The translations under genes and the position numbers were made by a program. Of a stretch of DNA of 64,000 bases, positions 1 through 7,793 are shown in pieces (positions within the stretch are counted from its first letter, which is position 1; every line of letters begins with the position of its first letter). Source of the DNA: Flavobacterium sasangense DSM 21067 (GTDB lineage Bacteria; Bacteroidota; Bacteroidia; Flavobacteriales; Flavobacteriaceae); contig NZ_JMLU01000001.1 in the NCBI RefSeq assembly GCF_000686885.1, forward strand, positions 186,001 through 250,000, written 5' to 3'. Under the pieces are notes generated by a model. That model saw only the letters and a list, made by a program, of their open reading frames with translations, made no database searches and was not told the origin of the DNA.

Positions 1-1074
1 TCTGATTTCATGGCACCTACTACAACTGTTTCAGAAGAAGGTAAAAAAACTACTGAAGCGGTTAAAATTCCTTCTTTTTTAGATTGCAGTATTACAGCAA
101 AAGCTGGAACTGTAGTTTATGACAATTTAAATTTGAAAGATGTTTCAGGAACTATGCTTATCAAAGATGAAGCGGTAACCCTAAACAATTTAAAAATGGG
201 TGTTTTTGGTGGAAATATTGGTTTAACCGGAACGGTTTCAACTAAAGGGAAAACACCTACTTTCAATATGAATTTAGGTTTAGATAAAGTCAATATTGCA
301 GAATCGTTTACCCAATTAGACATGTTAAAATCGATTGCTCCAATTGCTGGTGTAATTAATGGAAAACTAAATTCGACCATCAAACTTTCTGGAGATTTAC
401 AAAACGATATGACGCCTAACTTAAAAACCATTTCTGGTGATTTATTTGGGCAATTATTATCAACTACTATCAATGAAAAGAACTCTGCAATGCTAACTTC
501 TTTAAGTTCTAACTTAAAATTCATCGACATGAGTAAAGTAAACTTAAACGATGTAAAAGCGGCTTTATCTTTTAAAGATGGAAAAGTTAATGTAAAACCT
601 TTTGACATTAAATACCAAGACATTACAGTGAATGTTGGTGGAAGTCATGGTTTTGATCAAACGATGAATTACAATTTGAAATTTGATGTTCCGGTGAAAT
701 ATTTAGGTAAAGACGTAACTAATTTAATTGCGAAATTAACACCTGCCGACCAAAAACAAATAACCAGCATTCCAGTAAATGGATTGATGACAGGTAACTT
801 TTCGCAACCAAAGTTTAATTCCGATTTAAAACAATCGACCACAAATTTGACTACGCAATTGGTTAAAATGCAGAAAGAGAAATATGTGAATCAAGGCACG
901 AATGCATTAAACAATATGTTGAATGGAACCAAAGGCAATACTTCTGGAACCACTACAACTGCAACAGATACTTCAAAAACCAAAACCACACCTAAAGAAG
1001 AAATTAAAAACACGGTAAAAGACAAAGCAACCGGAGCTTTAAAGGATTTATTTGGCAAGAAGAAAAAAGAATAA
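1..1074 (+). CDS. AsmA-like C-terminal region protein (5' end outside window)
   Basis: The frame is open from base 1 (S-D-F precede the first Met), so this is the 3' part of a longer gene; 357 residues are visible. The pattern of alternating beta strands, with statements such as GTVVYDNLNLKDVSG and MGVFGGNIGLTGTV, matches the C-terminal repeat region of AsmA-family proteins, which are inner-membrane-anchored proteins of the periplasm linked to lipid transport and outer-membrane assembly. The last 60 residues are a T/S/K-rich tail ending in KKKK. A strong hairpin terminator follows directly. Family-level assignment only; the exact role is unknown. Confidence 0.75.
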   Translation, partial: SDFMAPTTTVSEEGKKTTEAVKIPSFLDCSITAKAGTVVYDNLNLKDVSGTMLIKDEAVTLNNLKMGVFGGNIGLTGTVSTKGKTPTFNMNLGLDKVNIAESFTQLDMLKSIAPIAGVINGKLNSTIKLSGDLQNDMTPNLKTISGDLFGQLLSTTINEKNSAMLTSLSSNLKFIDMSKVNLNDVKAALSFKDGKVNVKPFDIKYQDITVNVGGSHGFDQTMNYNLKFDVPVKYLGKDVTNLIAKLTPADQKQITSIPVNGLMTGNFSQPKFNSDLKQSTTNLTTQLVKMQKEKYVNQGTNALNNMLNGTKGNTSGTTTTATDTSKTKTTPKEEIKNTVKDKATGALKDLFGKKKKE

Positions 1075-1080
1075 TTAAAA

Positions 1081-1117
1081 AAAGAAACCCTTTCAAAATT
1101 GAAAGGGTTTCTTTTTT
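1081..1117. terminator. Bidirectional rho-independent terminator
   Basis: A perfect 16-bp inverted repeat (1081-1096 and 1099-1114) is flanked by an A-run and a T-run. It lies between the convergent AsmA-like and DUF2797 genes and can serve both. Confidence 0.85.
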
Positions 1118-1908
1118 TATAAACTCATCTTCACCACATAACCTTCATACGTTCTTACGTTAAAAACGGTTCCGTCTTCAAAAAGTAAGTATTGGCCTTT
1201 AATTCCAGTTAAGGTTCCTGAGAAATTGGGAGTTTTATCTAAATTTAAACTCGTTACTTTTTTAGGATATTGCAACACTGGAAAATCGAGCTGAATGATT
1301 TTTTCTTCTTTTGGAAAATAATCTTTTACTTCGGTTGGTAACCAATCGAAAACTTTATTGCGTTCTGCAATCAAATCCATTTGTAAATATTCGTTTTTTA
1401 GCATTTTTTGCCAATTGGTTTTATCAGCAAAATGGTTTTTCAATGCTACTTCGGTAATTCCCGCTAAATATCTGTTTGGAACTTCTACAATTGGAATGGC
1501 TTGCACGGCGCCTTGGTCAATCCATCTTGTAGGAACTTGAGTTTTTCTGGTTACACCAACTTTTACTTCACTTGATAACGCTAAATACACTACATGAGGT
1601 TGTAATTGTACACGCTTTTCGTATTCTAAATCGCGGTCTTCAATATCTAAATGAGCGGTGCTTAATTCGGGCTTCATAATCCAATCCCCTACTGCTGGGC
1701 TGCTCATAAAACAATCGTAACAAAATCCTTGACGAAAAATTTTCTTAGCTTTTCCGCAATTCAAACATTGGTAGCCTTGAAACTCTATTTCCATTGGTTT
1801 TCCTAATAATTGGTTCAGGTTTAAAAAACTATTTTCAAAAACCAAATAGTATTGAATTGGGTTTCCAAATTCGGTTTGCATTTTACTTAGCGTGCCTTGA
1901 TAATTCAT
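1117..1908 (-). CDS. DUF2797 family protein with zinc ribbon and GIY-YIG-like core
   Basis: 263 residues. Two CxxC pairs (C48/C51 and C63/C66) form a probable zinc ribbon. It is followed by VYLA (107-110), KVGVTR (116-121), an Arg in TRW near 128 and a Glu near 153 in ITEVALKNHF. This order (aromatic strand, KVGxTR strand, Arg, Glu helix) resembles the GIY-YIG nuclease fold of the T5orf172/MUG113 type. The overall protein fits the uncharacterised DUF2797 family. Its substrate is unknown and nuclease activity is only an inference from the motif order. It is a single gene, divergent from the GH3 gene and convergent with the AsmA-like gene. Confidence 0.75.
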   Translation of the reverse strand: MNYQGTLSKMQTEFGNPIQYYLVFENSFLNLNQLLGKPMEIEFQGYQCLNCGKAKKIFRQGFCYDCFMSSPAVGDWIMKPELSTAHLDIEDRDLEYEKRVQLQPHVVYLALSSEVKVGVTRKTQVPTRWIDQGAVQAIPIVEVPNRYLAGITEVALKNHFADKTNWQKMLKNEYLQMDLIAERNKVFDWLPTEVKDYFPKEEKIIQLDFPVLQYPKKVTSLNLDKTPNFSGTLTGIKGQYLLFEDGTVFNVRTYEGYVVKMSL

Positions 1909-1931
1909 TTGTGTTAAGATTTACTTTTTCG

Positions 1932-1961
1932 TTTGATTATTTAAAAAAAATGCTATTTTTG
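1932..1961 (+). promoter_or_regulatory. Bacteroidota-type promoter for the GH3 gene
   Basis: TTTG at 1932-1935 lies 18 nt upstream of TATTTTTG at 1954-1961, matching the TTTG / TAnnTTTG consensus. The predicted transcript would start about 40 nt before the ATG at 2009. Confidence 0.6.
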
Positions 1962-2008
1962 GTAAAGTTATTATTCCGTTTTAATAATTCAAAATTAGAA
2001 ATAGGTAA

Positions 2009-3520
2009 ATGCCATTACAAATTATAAATTCTGTTGCCACTTGGATTTTGAAGAAACGAATTCATCAAATGGAATTGTTTTTAAAATATCCGCATGAAGT
2101 ACAAGAAGAATTGATTTTCAACCTTATAAAATCAGCTGAAAACACGCAAATTGGTAGAAAATATGACTTTTCTTCTATGAAGAATTACACCACTTTTAGT
2201 GAGCGAATTCCTGTTTCTACCTATGAAGAGTTAGAACCTTTAATTGAACGAACAAGACAAGGCGAACAAAATGTTTTTTGGAATTCTAACATCAAATGGT
2301 TTGCAAAATCAAGCGGAACGACTAATGCTAAGAGCAAATTTATTCCGGTGAGTTCGGAAGCCTTAGAAAATTGTCATTACAAAGCGAGTAAAGACTTATT
2401 GTGTTTGTATTTAAACAACAACGAAGACTCGCAAATGTTTACAGGAAAGAGTTTACGTTTAGGCGGAAGCAAGCAATTATACGAAGACAACAACACGTTC
2501 TTTGGTGATTTATCTGCCATTTTAATTGACAATATGCCGATTTGGGCCGAATTTAGTTCCACTCCAAGCAGCAAAATTTCCTTAATGGGCGATTGGGAAA
2601 CAAAACTTCCAGCCATTATTAACGAAACTATTAATGAAAATGTAACGAGTTTAGCTGGAGTTCCAAGTTGGATGATGGTTTTATTGCAAAAAACATTAGA
2701 AACTACTGGAAAATCAAACCTATTAGAGCTTTGGCCAAATGCAGAAGTGTATTTTCATGGTGGTGTAAATTTTGATCCTTATAGAGAGCAATACAAAAAA
2801 TTATTTCCAAAAGATGATTTCAAATACTACGAAATTTACAATGCTTCGGAAGGCTTTTTTGCGATTCAAGATCAAAATGATTCGAGCGAATTATTGTTGA
2901 TGCTGGATTATGGCATTTTCTACGAATTCATTCCAATGGATACATTTGGAACACTAAACCAACGTGTAATTCGATTAAATCAAGTAGAATTGAATAAAAA
3001 TTATGCTTTGGTAATTACTACTAACTCGGGTTTATGGCGTTATTTAATTGGAGATACCATTCGATTTACCTCATTAAATCCATACCGAATAAAAGTAACC
3101 GGCAGAACGAAGCATCACATCAACGTTTTTGGAGAAGAATTGATGGTTGAAAATACCGATACTGCATTGACCAAAACTTGTAAAGAATTCAATTGTGAAA
3201 TTATGGATTATACGGTTGCTCCCATTTTTATGAGTGATAAACAAAAAGGGGCACATGAATGGATTATTGAATTTAAAACCAAACCAGACAATATAGAGAA
3301 TTTTAGAAAGGTTTTAGATGAAAATCTTCAAAGTATCAATTCGGATTACGAAGCCAAACGTTACAACAACATGACCTTAAATCCGTTAGTATTAAATGTG
3401 GCTCGTGAAAATCTTTTTTATGATTGGTTAAAACAACAAGATAAACTAGGTGGTCAACACAAAGTACCAAGACTTTCTAATGAGCGAAATTATCTGGAAA
3501 GCCTATTAACACTACAATAA
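2009..3520 (+). CDS. GH3 auxin-responsive promoter family protein (acyl-adenylating enzyme)
   Basis: 503 residues, a full-length GH3-family member. The ATP/AMP-binding motif SSGTTNAKSKFIPVS is at about 101-115. Further matches include YYEIYNASEGFFAIQ, an LVITTNSGLWRYLIGDTIRF strand-turn and KVTGRTKHHINVFGEEL, the hinge and C-terminal cap of the family. Plant GH3 enzymes adenylate carboxylic acids and pass them to amino acids; bacterial homologues are common in Bacteroidota but their substrates are not established. It is transcribed alone from a consensus promoter in the divergent intergenic region. Confidence 0.85.
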   Translation: MPLQIINSVATWILKKRIHQMELFLKYPHEVQEELIFNLIKSAENTQIGRKYDFSSMKNYTTFSERIPVSTYEELEPLIERTRQGEQNVFWNSNIKWFAKSSGTTNAKSKFIPVSSEALENCHYKASKDLLCLYLNNNEDSQMFTGKSLRLGGSKQLYEDNNTFFGDLSAILIDNMPIWAEFSSTPSSKISLMGDWETKLPAIINETINENVTSLAGVPSWMMVLLQKTLETTGKSNLLELWPNAEVYFHGGVNFDPYREQYKKLFPKDDFKYYEIYNASEGFFAIQDQNDSSELLLMLDYGIFYEFIPMDTFGTLNQRVIRLNQVELNKNYALVITTNSGLWRYLIGDTIRFTSLNPYRIKVTGRTKHHINVFGEELMVENTDTALTKTCKEFNCEIMDYTVAPIFMSDKQKGAHEWIIEFKTKPDNIENFRKVLDENLQSINSDYEAKRYNNMTLNPLVLNVARENLFYDWLKQQDKLGGQHKVPRLSNERNYLESLLTLQ

Positions 3521-3526
3521 AACAGT

Positions 3527-3690
3527 ATGAAAAGAAGATAATATATACCCTTATGACATTGGTCCTAATAACAGTATCATGCGGACCAAGACGTTATAAA
3601 TGTGGCCCTTACAGAAAGTGCGAAAACACAATAGAAAAAACTAAAAAAAGTTATTTTAATAACGAATTCTATAAAAACCAATATTGTTAA
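3527..3690 (+). pseudogene. Small Cys-rich lipoprotein gene, apparently frameshifted at its start
   Basis: ATG at 3527 reads M-K-R-R and then hits TAA. From 3539 another frame reads IYTLMTLVLITVSCG and runs to a stop at 3690 with a Cys/Arg/Tyr-rich tail (GPRRYKCGPYRKCE). Joined, these make a convincing lipoprotein signal (positive N-terminus, hydrophobic core, VSC lipobox) of about 53 residues, but the two parts are out of frame by 2 nt inside a TA-rich run (taatatata). The alternative is translation from the internal ATG at 3553 (45 residues), which would lack a normal charged signal-peptide start. A sequencing error, a decayed gene or slippage are all possible. A strong terminator follows. 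Confidence 0.5.
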
Positions 3691-3716
3691 TTTGGTTTTA
3701 TTGCGAAATCTTCAAG

Positions 3717-3756
3717 AAAATCGATTTACTCAAAATGCAGTAAATCGATTTTTTTT
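3717..3756 (+). terminator. Rho-independent terminator
   Basis: A perfect 14-bp stem (3717-3730 with 3739-3752) with an 8-nt loop and a T-run to 3756. It closes the GH3/small lipoprotein transcript. Confidence 0.8.
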
Positions 3757-3828
3757 GCATTATATCGGTTTTTTGACTGATAGTCAATAAATAAATGGTT
3801 AGAAAATTTTTTTTATTAAAAATAGCTC

Positions 3829-3836
3829 TAATTTTG
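3829..3836 (+). promoter_or_regulatory. -7 element for the OmpA/PD40 gene
   Basis: TAATTTTG matches TAnnTTTG, about 50 nt upstream of the ATG at 3887. No clear TTG was seen at the -33 position. Confidence 0.45.
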
Positions 3837-3886
3837 CGCCCGATTTAACCCCTAGATTAACTAACTATTATTTAAGTATTTAAATT

Positions 3887-5449
3887 ATGAAACTAAACAA
3901 AATCCTTACGTTATTTTTACTTTTAGGAAGCTTAGTATCTTTTGGACAAGAGCCAAAACGTTCAGAAGGAGCAGAAGCAATTGTAAATGCAATCAATAAA
4001 AACACAAAAGGAATTAGCTTCATTACTAGTGATACGGGAATCAATACAGAATTAAATGAAATTGGTACCACTTTCTTTAAGAACAAATACATCATCTTAT
4101 CTAATAAAAAAAGAAGACATGCTGATGTAACTGTTAATCCAATTACAAATACTCCAAACAATAACTTATACTGTGTAGATGTAAAAGAAGACGGAAACTT
4201 ATCTTTTCCATTACTTTTCTCTCAAGCGTTGGATTCTGAAAACGATGAAGGTTCAATCGGATTTTCTTCTGACCAAAGAACTATTTTCTTTACTCAAGAA
4301 AACCCTAATAATAAACAATTATTTACCCTACACAAAGCAACTCTTAATGAGAAAGATGCTAAAAAATGGACAAACATTACTAATTTAAATGTAGTTCCTG
4401 AGCAATATTCAGCTGAAACTCCAAGCGTTTCTCCTGACGGAAAGAAAATCTATATTGCTTCAAACATTCCTGGTGGATTTGGTGGATTTGATATTTATGA
4501 AGCTACCATTGCAGAAGATGGAACTATAGGAAAATTAGTTAACTTAGGTCCAAACGTAAATACTGCAGACGATGAGAAATATCCTTATATGTCTTCTGAC
4601 AGCAAATATTTATATTTTTCTTCGAAAGGACATTTAAATTTAGGTGGTTATGATGTATTTAGATCGGCTTATGTTGACAATTCATTCTTAACAGCTATGA
4701 ATTTAGGTACTGATTTAAATTCAAGAAGAGACGATGTTGCTTTTGTGATGACTTCTCCTTCTAAAGGATATATTTCAACAGATAAAAAACAATCGGGTAA
4801 TTTTGATATTTTAAAATTCGAAATTAAAAAGCAAGAAAATTTACACTTTAGCTATACTGTAGTTGAAGAAGTTACTAAAACAGCTTTACCAAACGCAACA
4901 GTTGTTGTAACTGACGAATTTGGAACTAAATTAGCAGAAACTCAATCTGATAATAATGGTAAAATTAAATTAGTTCTAGAGCCATTAACAACTTACAATG
5001 TTGTAGTTAATAAAGATGGTTACGAAACTAAAAAATTAAATATTGCAACAGGTGATACCGATAAAAACATTGCTTTAACTCAGAAAAAAGCAGTAGTTAC
5101 TGAAGATGCAATTGTAATTGAAAATATTTATTTTGATTTCAATAAATCAACAATTAAAAAAGAATCTGAATTATCGTTGAACAAAATTGTTGAAGTTCTT
5201 AAGAACAATACAAACATGAGTATTACAATTAATGCACACACCGATAGCAAAGGTTCTGAAACTTACAACCAAACACTTTCTGAAAGTAGAGCAAAATCTG
5301 CATATCAATATTTACTTAAAAAAGGTATTCCAGCAACGCAATTAACTTACAAAGGTTTTGGTGAAAGCGAATTGTTAGAAAAATGCGAAAAATGTTCAGC
5401 TAAACAAGACCAAACAAATAGAAGGGTTGAATTCAAAATCGTAAAATAA
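3887..5449 (+). CDS. OmpA family protein with PD40 repeats
   Basis: 520 residues with a Sec signal peptide ending SFGQ. Residues of about 80-310 contain WD40-like PD40 beta-propeller units (for example ETPSVSPDGKKIYIASNIPG and KYPYMSSDSKYLYFSSKG). About 330-395 is a carboxypeptidase-regulatory-like beta sandwich. About 410-520 is an OmpA peptidoglycan-binding domain (YFDFNKSTIKKES; HTDSKG; LSESRAKSAYQYL; NRRVEFKI). This architecture is common in Bacteroidota, and related proteins are encoded beside PorP/SprF genes. It is expected to sit on the periplasmic face of the outer membrane and grip the cell wall. A small lipoprotein gene follows within 35 nt. Confidence 0.85.
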   Translation: MKLNKILTLFLLLGSLVSFGQEPKRSEGAEAIVNAINKNTKGISFITSDTGINTELNEIGTTFFKNKYIILSNKKRRHADVTVNPITNTPNNNLYCVDVKEDGNLSFPLLFSQALDSENDEGSIGFSSDQRTIFFTQENPNNKQLFTLHKATLNEKDAKKWTNITNLNVVPEQYSAETPSVSPDGKKIYIASNIPGGFGGFDIYEATIAEDGTIGKLVNLGPNVNTADDEKYPYMSSDSKYLYFSSKGHLNLGGYDVFRSAYVDNSFLTAMNLGTDLNSRRDDVAFVMTSPSKGYISTDKKQSGNFDILKFEIKKQENLHFSYTVVEEVTKTALPNATVVVTDEFGTKLAETQSDNNGKIKLVLEPLTTYNVVVNKDGYETKKLNIATGDTDKNIALTQKKAVVTEDAIVIENIYFDFNKSTIKKESELSLNKIVEVLKNNTNMSITINAHTDSKGSETYNQTLSESRAKSAYQYLLKKGIPATQLTYKGFGESELLEKCEKCSAKQDQTNRRVEFKIVK

Positions 5450-5483
5450 AAGCACACTCTCAATTAATCACAACTATAAAAAA

Positions 5484-5618
5484 ATGAAAAAAATCTCTCT
5501 AGTATTAGCCTTATCAACAATTGTATTATTAACATCATGCTCTAGCGGCTGGAGTTGTAAATCAAGCTATGTAAATGCTAAACAAACCAAAACAATCGAG
5601 CAAAAGAAAAATGCTTAA
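5484..5618 (+). CDS. Small lipoprotein, 44 residues
   Basis: ATG at 5484 and TAA at 5616-5618. The product starts MKKISLVLALSTIVLLTSCS, a textbook lipoprotein signal with Cys at residue 19, followed by a 25-residue mature part with a second Cys and a charged Q/K tail. The gene follows the OmpA/PD40 gene by 34 nt and ends just before a strong terminator, so the two are probably co-transcribed. Function unknown. It resembles the broken small lipoprotein upstream only in size and general style. Confidence 0.75.
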   Translation: MKKISLVLALSTIVLLTSCSSGWSCKSSYVNAKQTKTIEQKKNA

Positions 5619-5624
5619 TCATAA

Positions 5625-5651
5625 AAAAAGGTCGCCAATGGCGACCTTTTT
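5625..5651. terminator. Bidirectional rho-independent terminator
   Basis: A 12-bp stem (5625-5636 and 5640-5651), with an A-run on one side and a T-run on the other, lies between the convergent small lipoprotein gene and clpX. Confidence 0.85.
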
Positions 5652-5669
5652 ATTTCTATTACTTTCTAA

Positions 5670-6902
5670 TTAGGAAACAGCTTTCAATCTTTGTAATAAA
5701 TTTTTACTCAAACTGTTTTCAGCATATTCTTTTGTAACTTGTAAGTGTTTGTCATCAGAACTTGGCAATTCGTACATAGCATCGGTTAAAATAGCTTCAC
5801 ATAACGAACGTAAACCTCTGGCTCCAAGTTTATACTCTAGAGCTTTTGACACAATATAATCCAAAGCTTCTTCTTCAATATCTAAAGTTACTTCATCCAT
5901 TTCAAACAATTTCTTATATTGTTTTACTAAGGCATTTTTAGGCTCCGTTAAAATAGCTCTTAAAGTTTCCGCATCTAAAGGATCCATGTGAGTTAGAACT
6001 GGTAAACGACCAATAATTTCTGGAATTAATCCAAAATCTCTTACGTCTTTTGGAATCAAATATTGTAACAAATTATCTTTATCAATTTGGTCTGTTCCAA
6101 TAGATGAACTATAACCAACTGCTTGTCTATTCAAACGTTTTGAAATGATTCTTTCAATTCCGTCGAAAGCACCACCAGCGATGAATAAGATATTTTGTGT
6201 ATTTACCTCAACAAATTTTTGGTCGGGATGTTTTCTGCCTCCTTTTGGTGGAACATTTACAACCGTTCCTTCAAGTAATTTCAGCAACGCTTGTTGCACA
6301 CCTTCACCCGAAACATCACGAGTTATCGATGGATTATCGCTTTTACGAGCAATTTTATCAATTTCGTCAATAAATACGATTCCTCTTTCAGCTTTAGCTA
6401 CATCATAATCGGCAGCTTGTAACAAACGAGTTAAGATACTTTCTACATCTTCTCCTACATAACCCGCTTCTGTTAAAACAGTTGCATCAACGATAGCCAA
6501 TGGAACATTCAACATTTTAGCAATGGTTTTTGCTACTAATGTTTTACCCGTTCCGGTTTGACCAACCATTAAGATGTTACTTTTTTCGATCTCAACTTCG
6601 TCTTCTAATTGCACTTGCATCAAACGTTTGTAGTGATTGTAAACCGCCACACTCATTACTTTTTTCGTTTGGTCTTGTCCAATTACATAATCATCTAAAA
6701 ACGCACGGATTTCTTTCGGTTTTAAAAGAATCAAATCGGCAATCAAATTCGAATTACCTGATTGTTTTAATTCTTCTAATACAATTCCGTGTGCTTGTTC
6801 GATACACTTGTCGCAAATATGCGCATTAATCCCTGCAATTAATAAATTGGTTTCAGGCTTTTTCCTTCCGCAGAATGAACACTCTAATACTTCTTTAGCC
6901 AT
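5670..6902 (-). CDS. clpX: ATP-dependent Clp protease ATP-binding subunit ClpX
   Basis: 410 residues, usual length. The N-terminal zinc-binding domain has C8, C11, C30 and C33. The AAA+ module has Walker A GQTGTGKT (114-121), the GYVG pore loop (147-150), Walker B IVFIDEID (175-182) and an RKH loop in [11 protein letters not shown]. ClpX unfolds tagged substrates and feeds them to ClpP in the cytoplasm. It lies 72 nt downstream of clpP on the same strand, the usual order; the gap carries a long imperfect hairpin made of repeated words. Confidence 0.97.
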   Translation of the reverse strand: MAKEVLECSFCGRKKPETNLLIAGINAHICDKCIEQAHGIVLEELKQSGNSNLIADLILLKPKEIRAFLDDYVIGQDQTKKVMSVAVYNHYKRLMQVQLEDEVEIEKSNILMVGQTGTGKTLVAKTIAKMLNVPLAIVDATVLTEAGYVGEDVESILTRLLQAADYDVAKAERGIVFIDEIDKIARKSDNPSITRDVSGEGVQQALLKLLEGTVVNVPPKGGRKHPDQKFVEVNTQNILFIAGGAFDGIERIISKRLNRQAVGYSSSIGTDQIDKDNLLQYLIPKDVRDFGLIPEIIGRLPVLTHMDPLDAETLRAILTEPKNALVKQYKKLFEMDEVTLDIEEEALDYIVSKALEYKLGARGLRSLCEAILTDAMYELPSSDDKHLQVTKEYAENSLSKNLLQRLKAVS

Positions 6903-6907
6903 TTTTT

Positions 6908-6960
6908 AGTGATTAGTGAAAAGTGATTAGTAAATAGCTTATCACTTTTTACTAATCACT
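6908..6960. repeat. Long inverted repeat between clpP and clpX
   Basis: A 20-bp arm at 6908-6927 pairs with 6941-6960 with a single G-T wobble; the loop is 13 nt. The left side is itself a direct repeat of the word agtgattag. There is no T-run on the clpP-to-clpX strand, so it looks more like an intergenic repeat or mRNA-processing/stability hairpin than a terminator. Confidence 0.75.
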
Positions 6961-6974
6961 AATTACTTTTTAAA

Positions 6975-7631
6975 TTATCTTGTTAAAACCTCATCAATCA
7001 TTCCGTATTCTTTTGCTTCGGCAGCAATCATCCAATAATCTCTTTCGCTGTCTTTATAGACTTTATCGTAAGGTTGTTTTGAATGTTGCGAAATGATTTG
7101 GTATAATTCTTCTTTTAATTTCAACATTTCCTTCAAGTTGATTTCCATATCAGTCGCAACTCCTTGCGCACCTCCTGATGGTTGGTGAATCATTACTCGT
7201 GAATGTGGTAAAGCCGAACGTTTTCCTTCTGCTCCAGCACATAATAAAACGGCTCCCATTGAAGCTGCCATTCCTGTACAAATTGTTGCCACATCAGGTT
7301 TTACGAATTGCATAGTATCGTAAATTCCTAATCCAGCATACACACTTCCTCCTGGAGAATTGATATAAATACTGATATCTTTAGAAGCATCAACGCTCTC
7401 TAAAAACAACAATTGCGCTTGGATAATGTTTGCTACATAATCATCAACTCCCGTTCCTAAGAAAATGATTCTATCCATCATTAAACGAGAGAAAACATCC
7501 ATTGAAGCTACGTTTAACTGGCGTTCTTCAATGATATAAGGCGTCATACTGCTAACGATTTTATCGTAATATAAACTGTTTACTCCGTGATGCTTTGTAG
7601 CATATTTTTTAAATTCTTTTCCGTAGTTCAT
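6975..7631 (-). CDS. clpP: ATP-dependent Clp protease proteolytic subunit ClpP
   Basis: 218 residues. The serine-protease triad is intact: S124 in GMAASMGAVL, H149 in MIHQPSGG and D198 in SERDYWM, with the same spacing (25 and 49) as in E. coli ClpP. NSPGGSVYAGLGIYDTM forms the oxyanion-hole region. The N-terminus is about 20 residues longer than the mature enzyme, consistent with a cleaved propeptide. It forms the proteolytic barrel that works with the downstream clpX product. Four octamer repeats lie just upstream of the start. Confidence 0.97.
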   Translation of the reverse strand: MNYGKEFKKYATKHHGVNSLYYDKIVSSMTPYIIEERQLNVASMDVFSRLMMDRIIFLGTGVDDYVANIIQAQLLFLESVDASKDISIYINSPGGSVYAGLGIYDTMQFVKPDVATICTGMAASMGAVLLCAGAEGKRSALPHSRVMIHQPSGGAQGVATDMEINLKEMLKLKEELYQIISQHSKQPYDKVYKDSERDYWMIAAEAKEYGMIDEVLTR

Positions 7632-7639
7632 AATTTTTT

Positions 7640-7671
7640 GTTTAAATGTTTAAGCGTTTAAAAGTTTAAAT
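7640..7671. repeat. Four tandem octamers upstream of clpP
   Basis: gtttaaat, gtttaagc, gtttaaaa and gtttaaat follow one another without gaps, 9 nt upstream of the clpP start codon and so probably in its 5' untranslated region. Confidence 0.75.
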
Positions 7672-7737
7672 AGGTTGAACTAAAAAACATTATATTTTAA
7701 ATAGTTATCTTTTATTTTATGAAACAAAATGGTTTCA

Positions 7738-7767
7738 ATAAAAAAGCGCCAAAACTAGTCTGACGCT
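7738..7767 (-). terminator. Rho-independent terminator of tig
   Basis: A 7-bp stem (7745-7751 with 7761-7767, one G-T pair) followed on the minus strand by a U-run at 7744-7738. It separates tig from clpP, so clpP should have its own promoter in 7632-7737, although I found no clear -7 match there. Confidence 0.7.
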
Positions 7768-7793
7768 CAAAGATAATTATTTTTTGTGAGATA

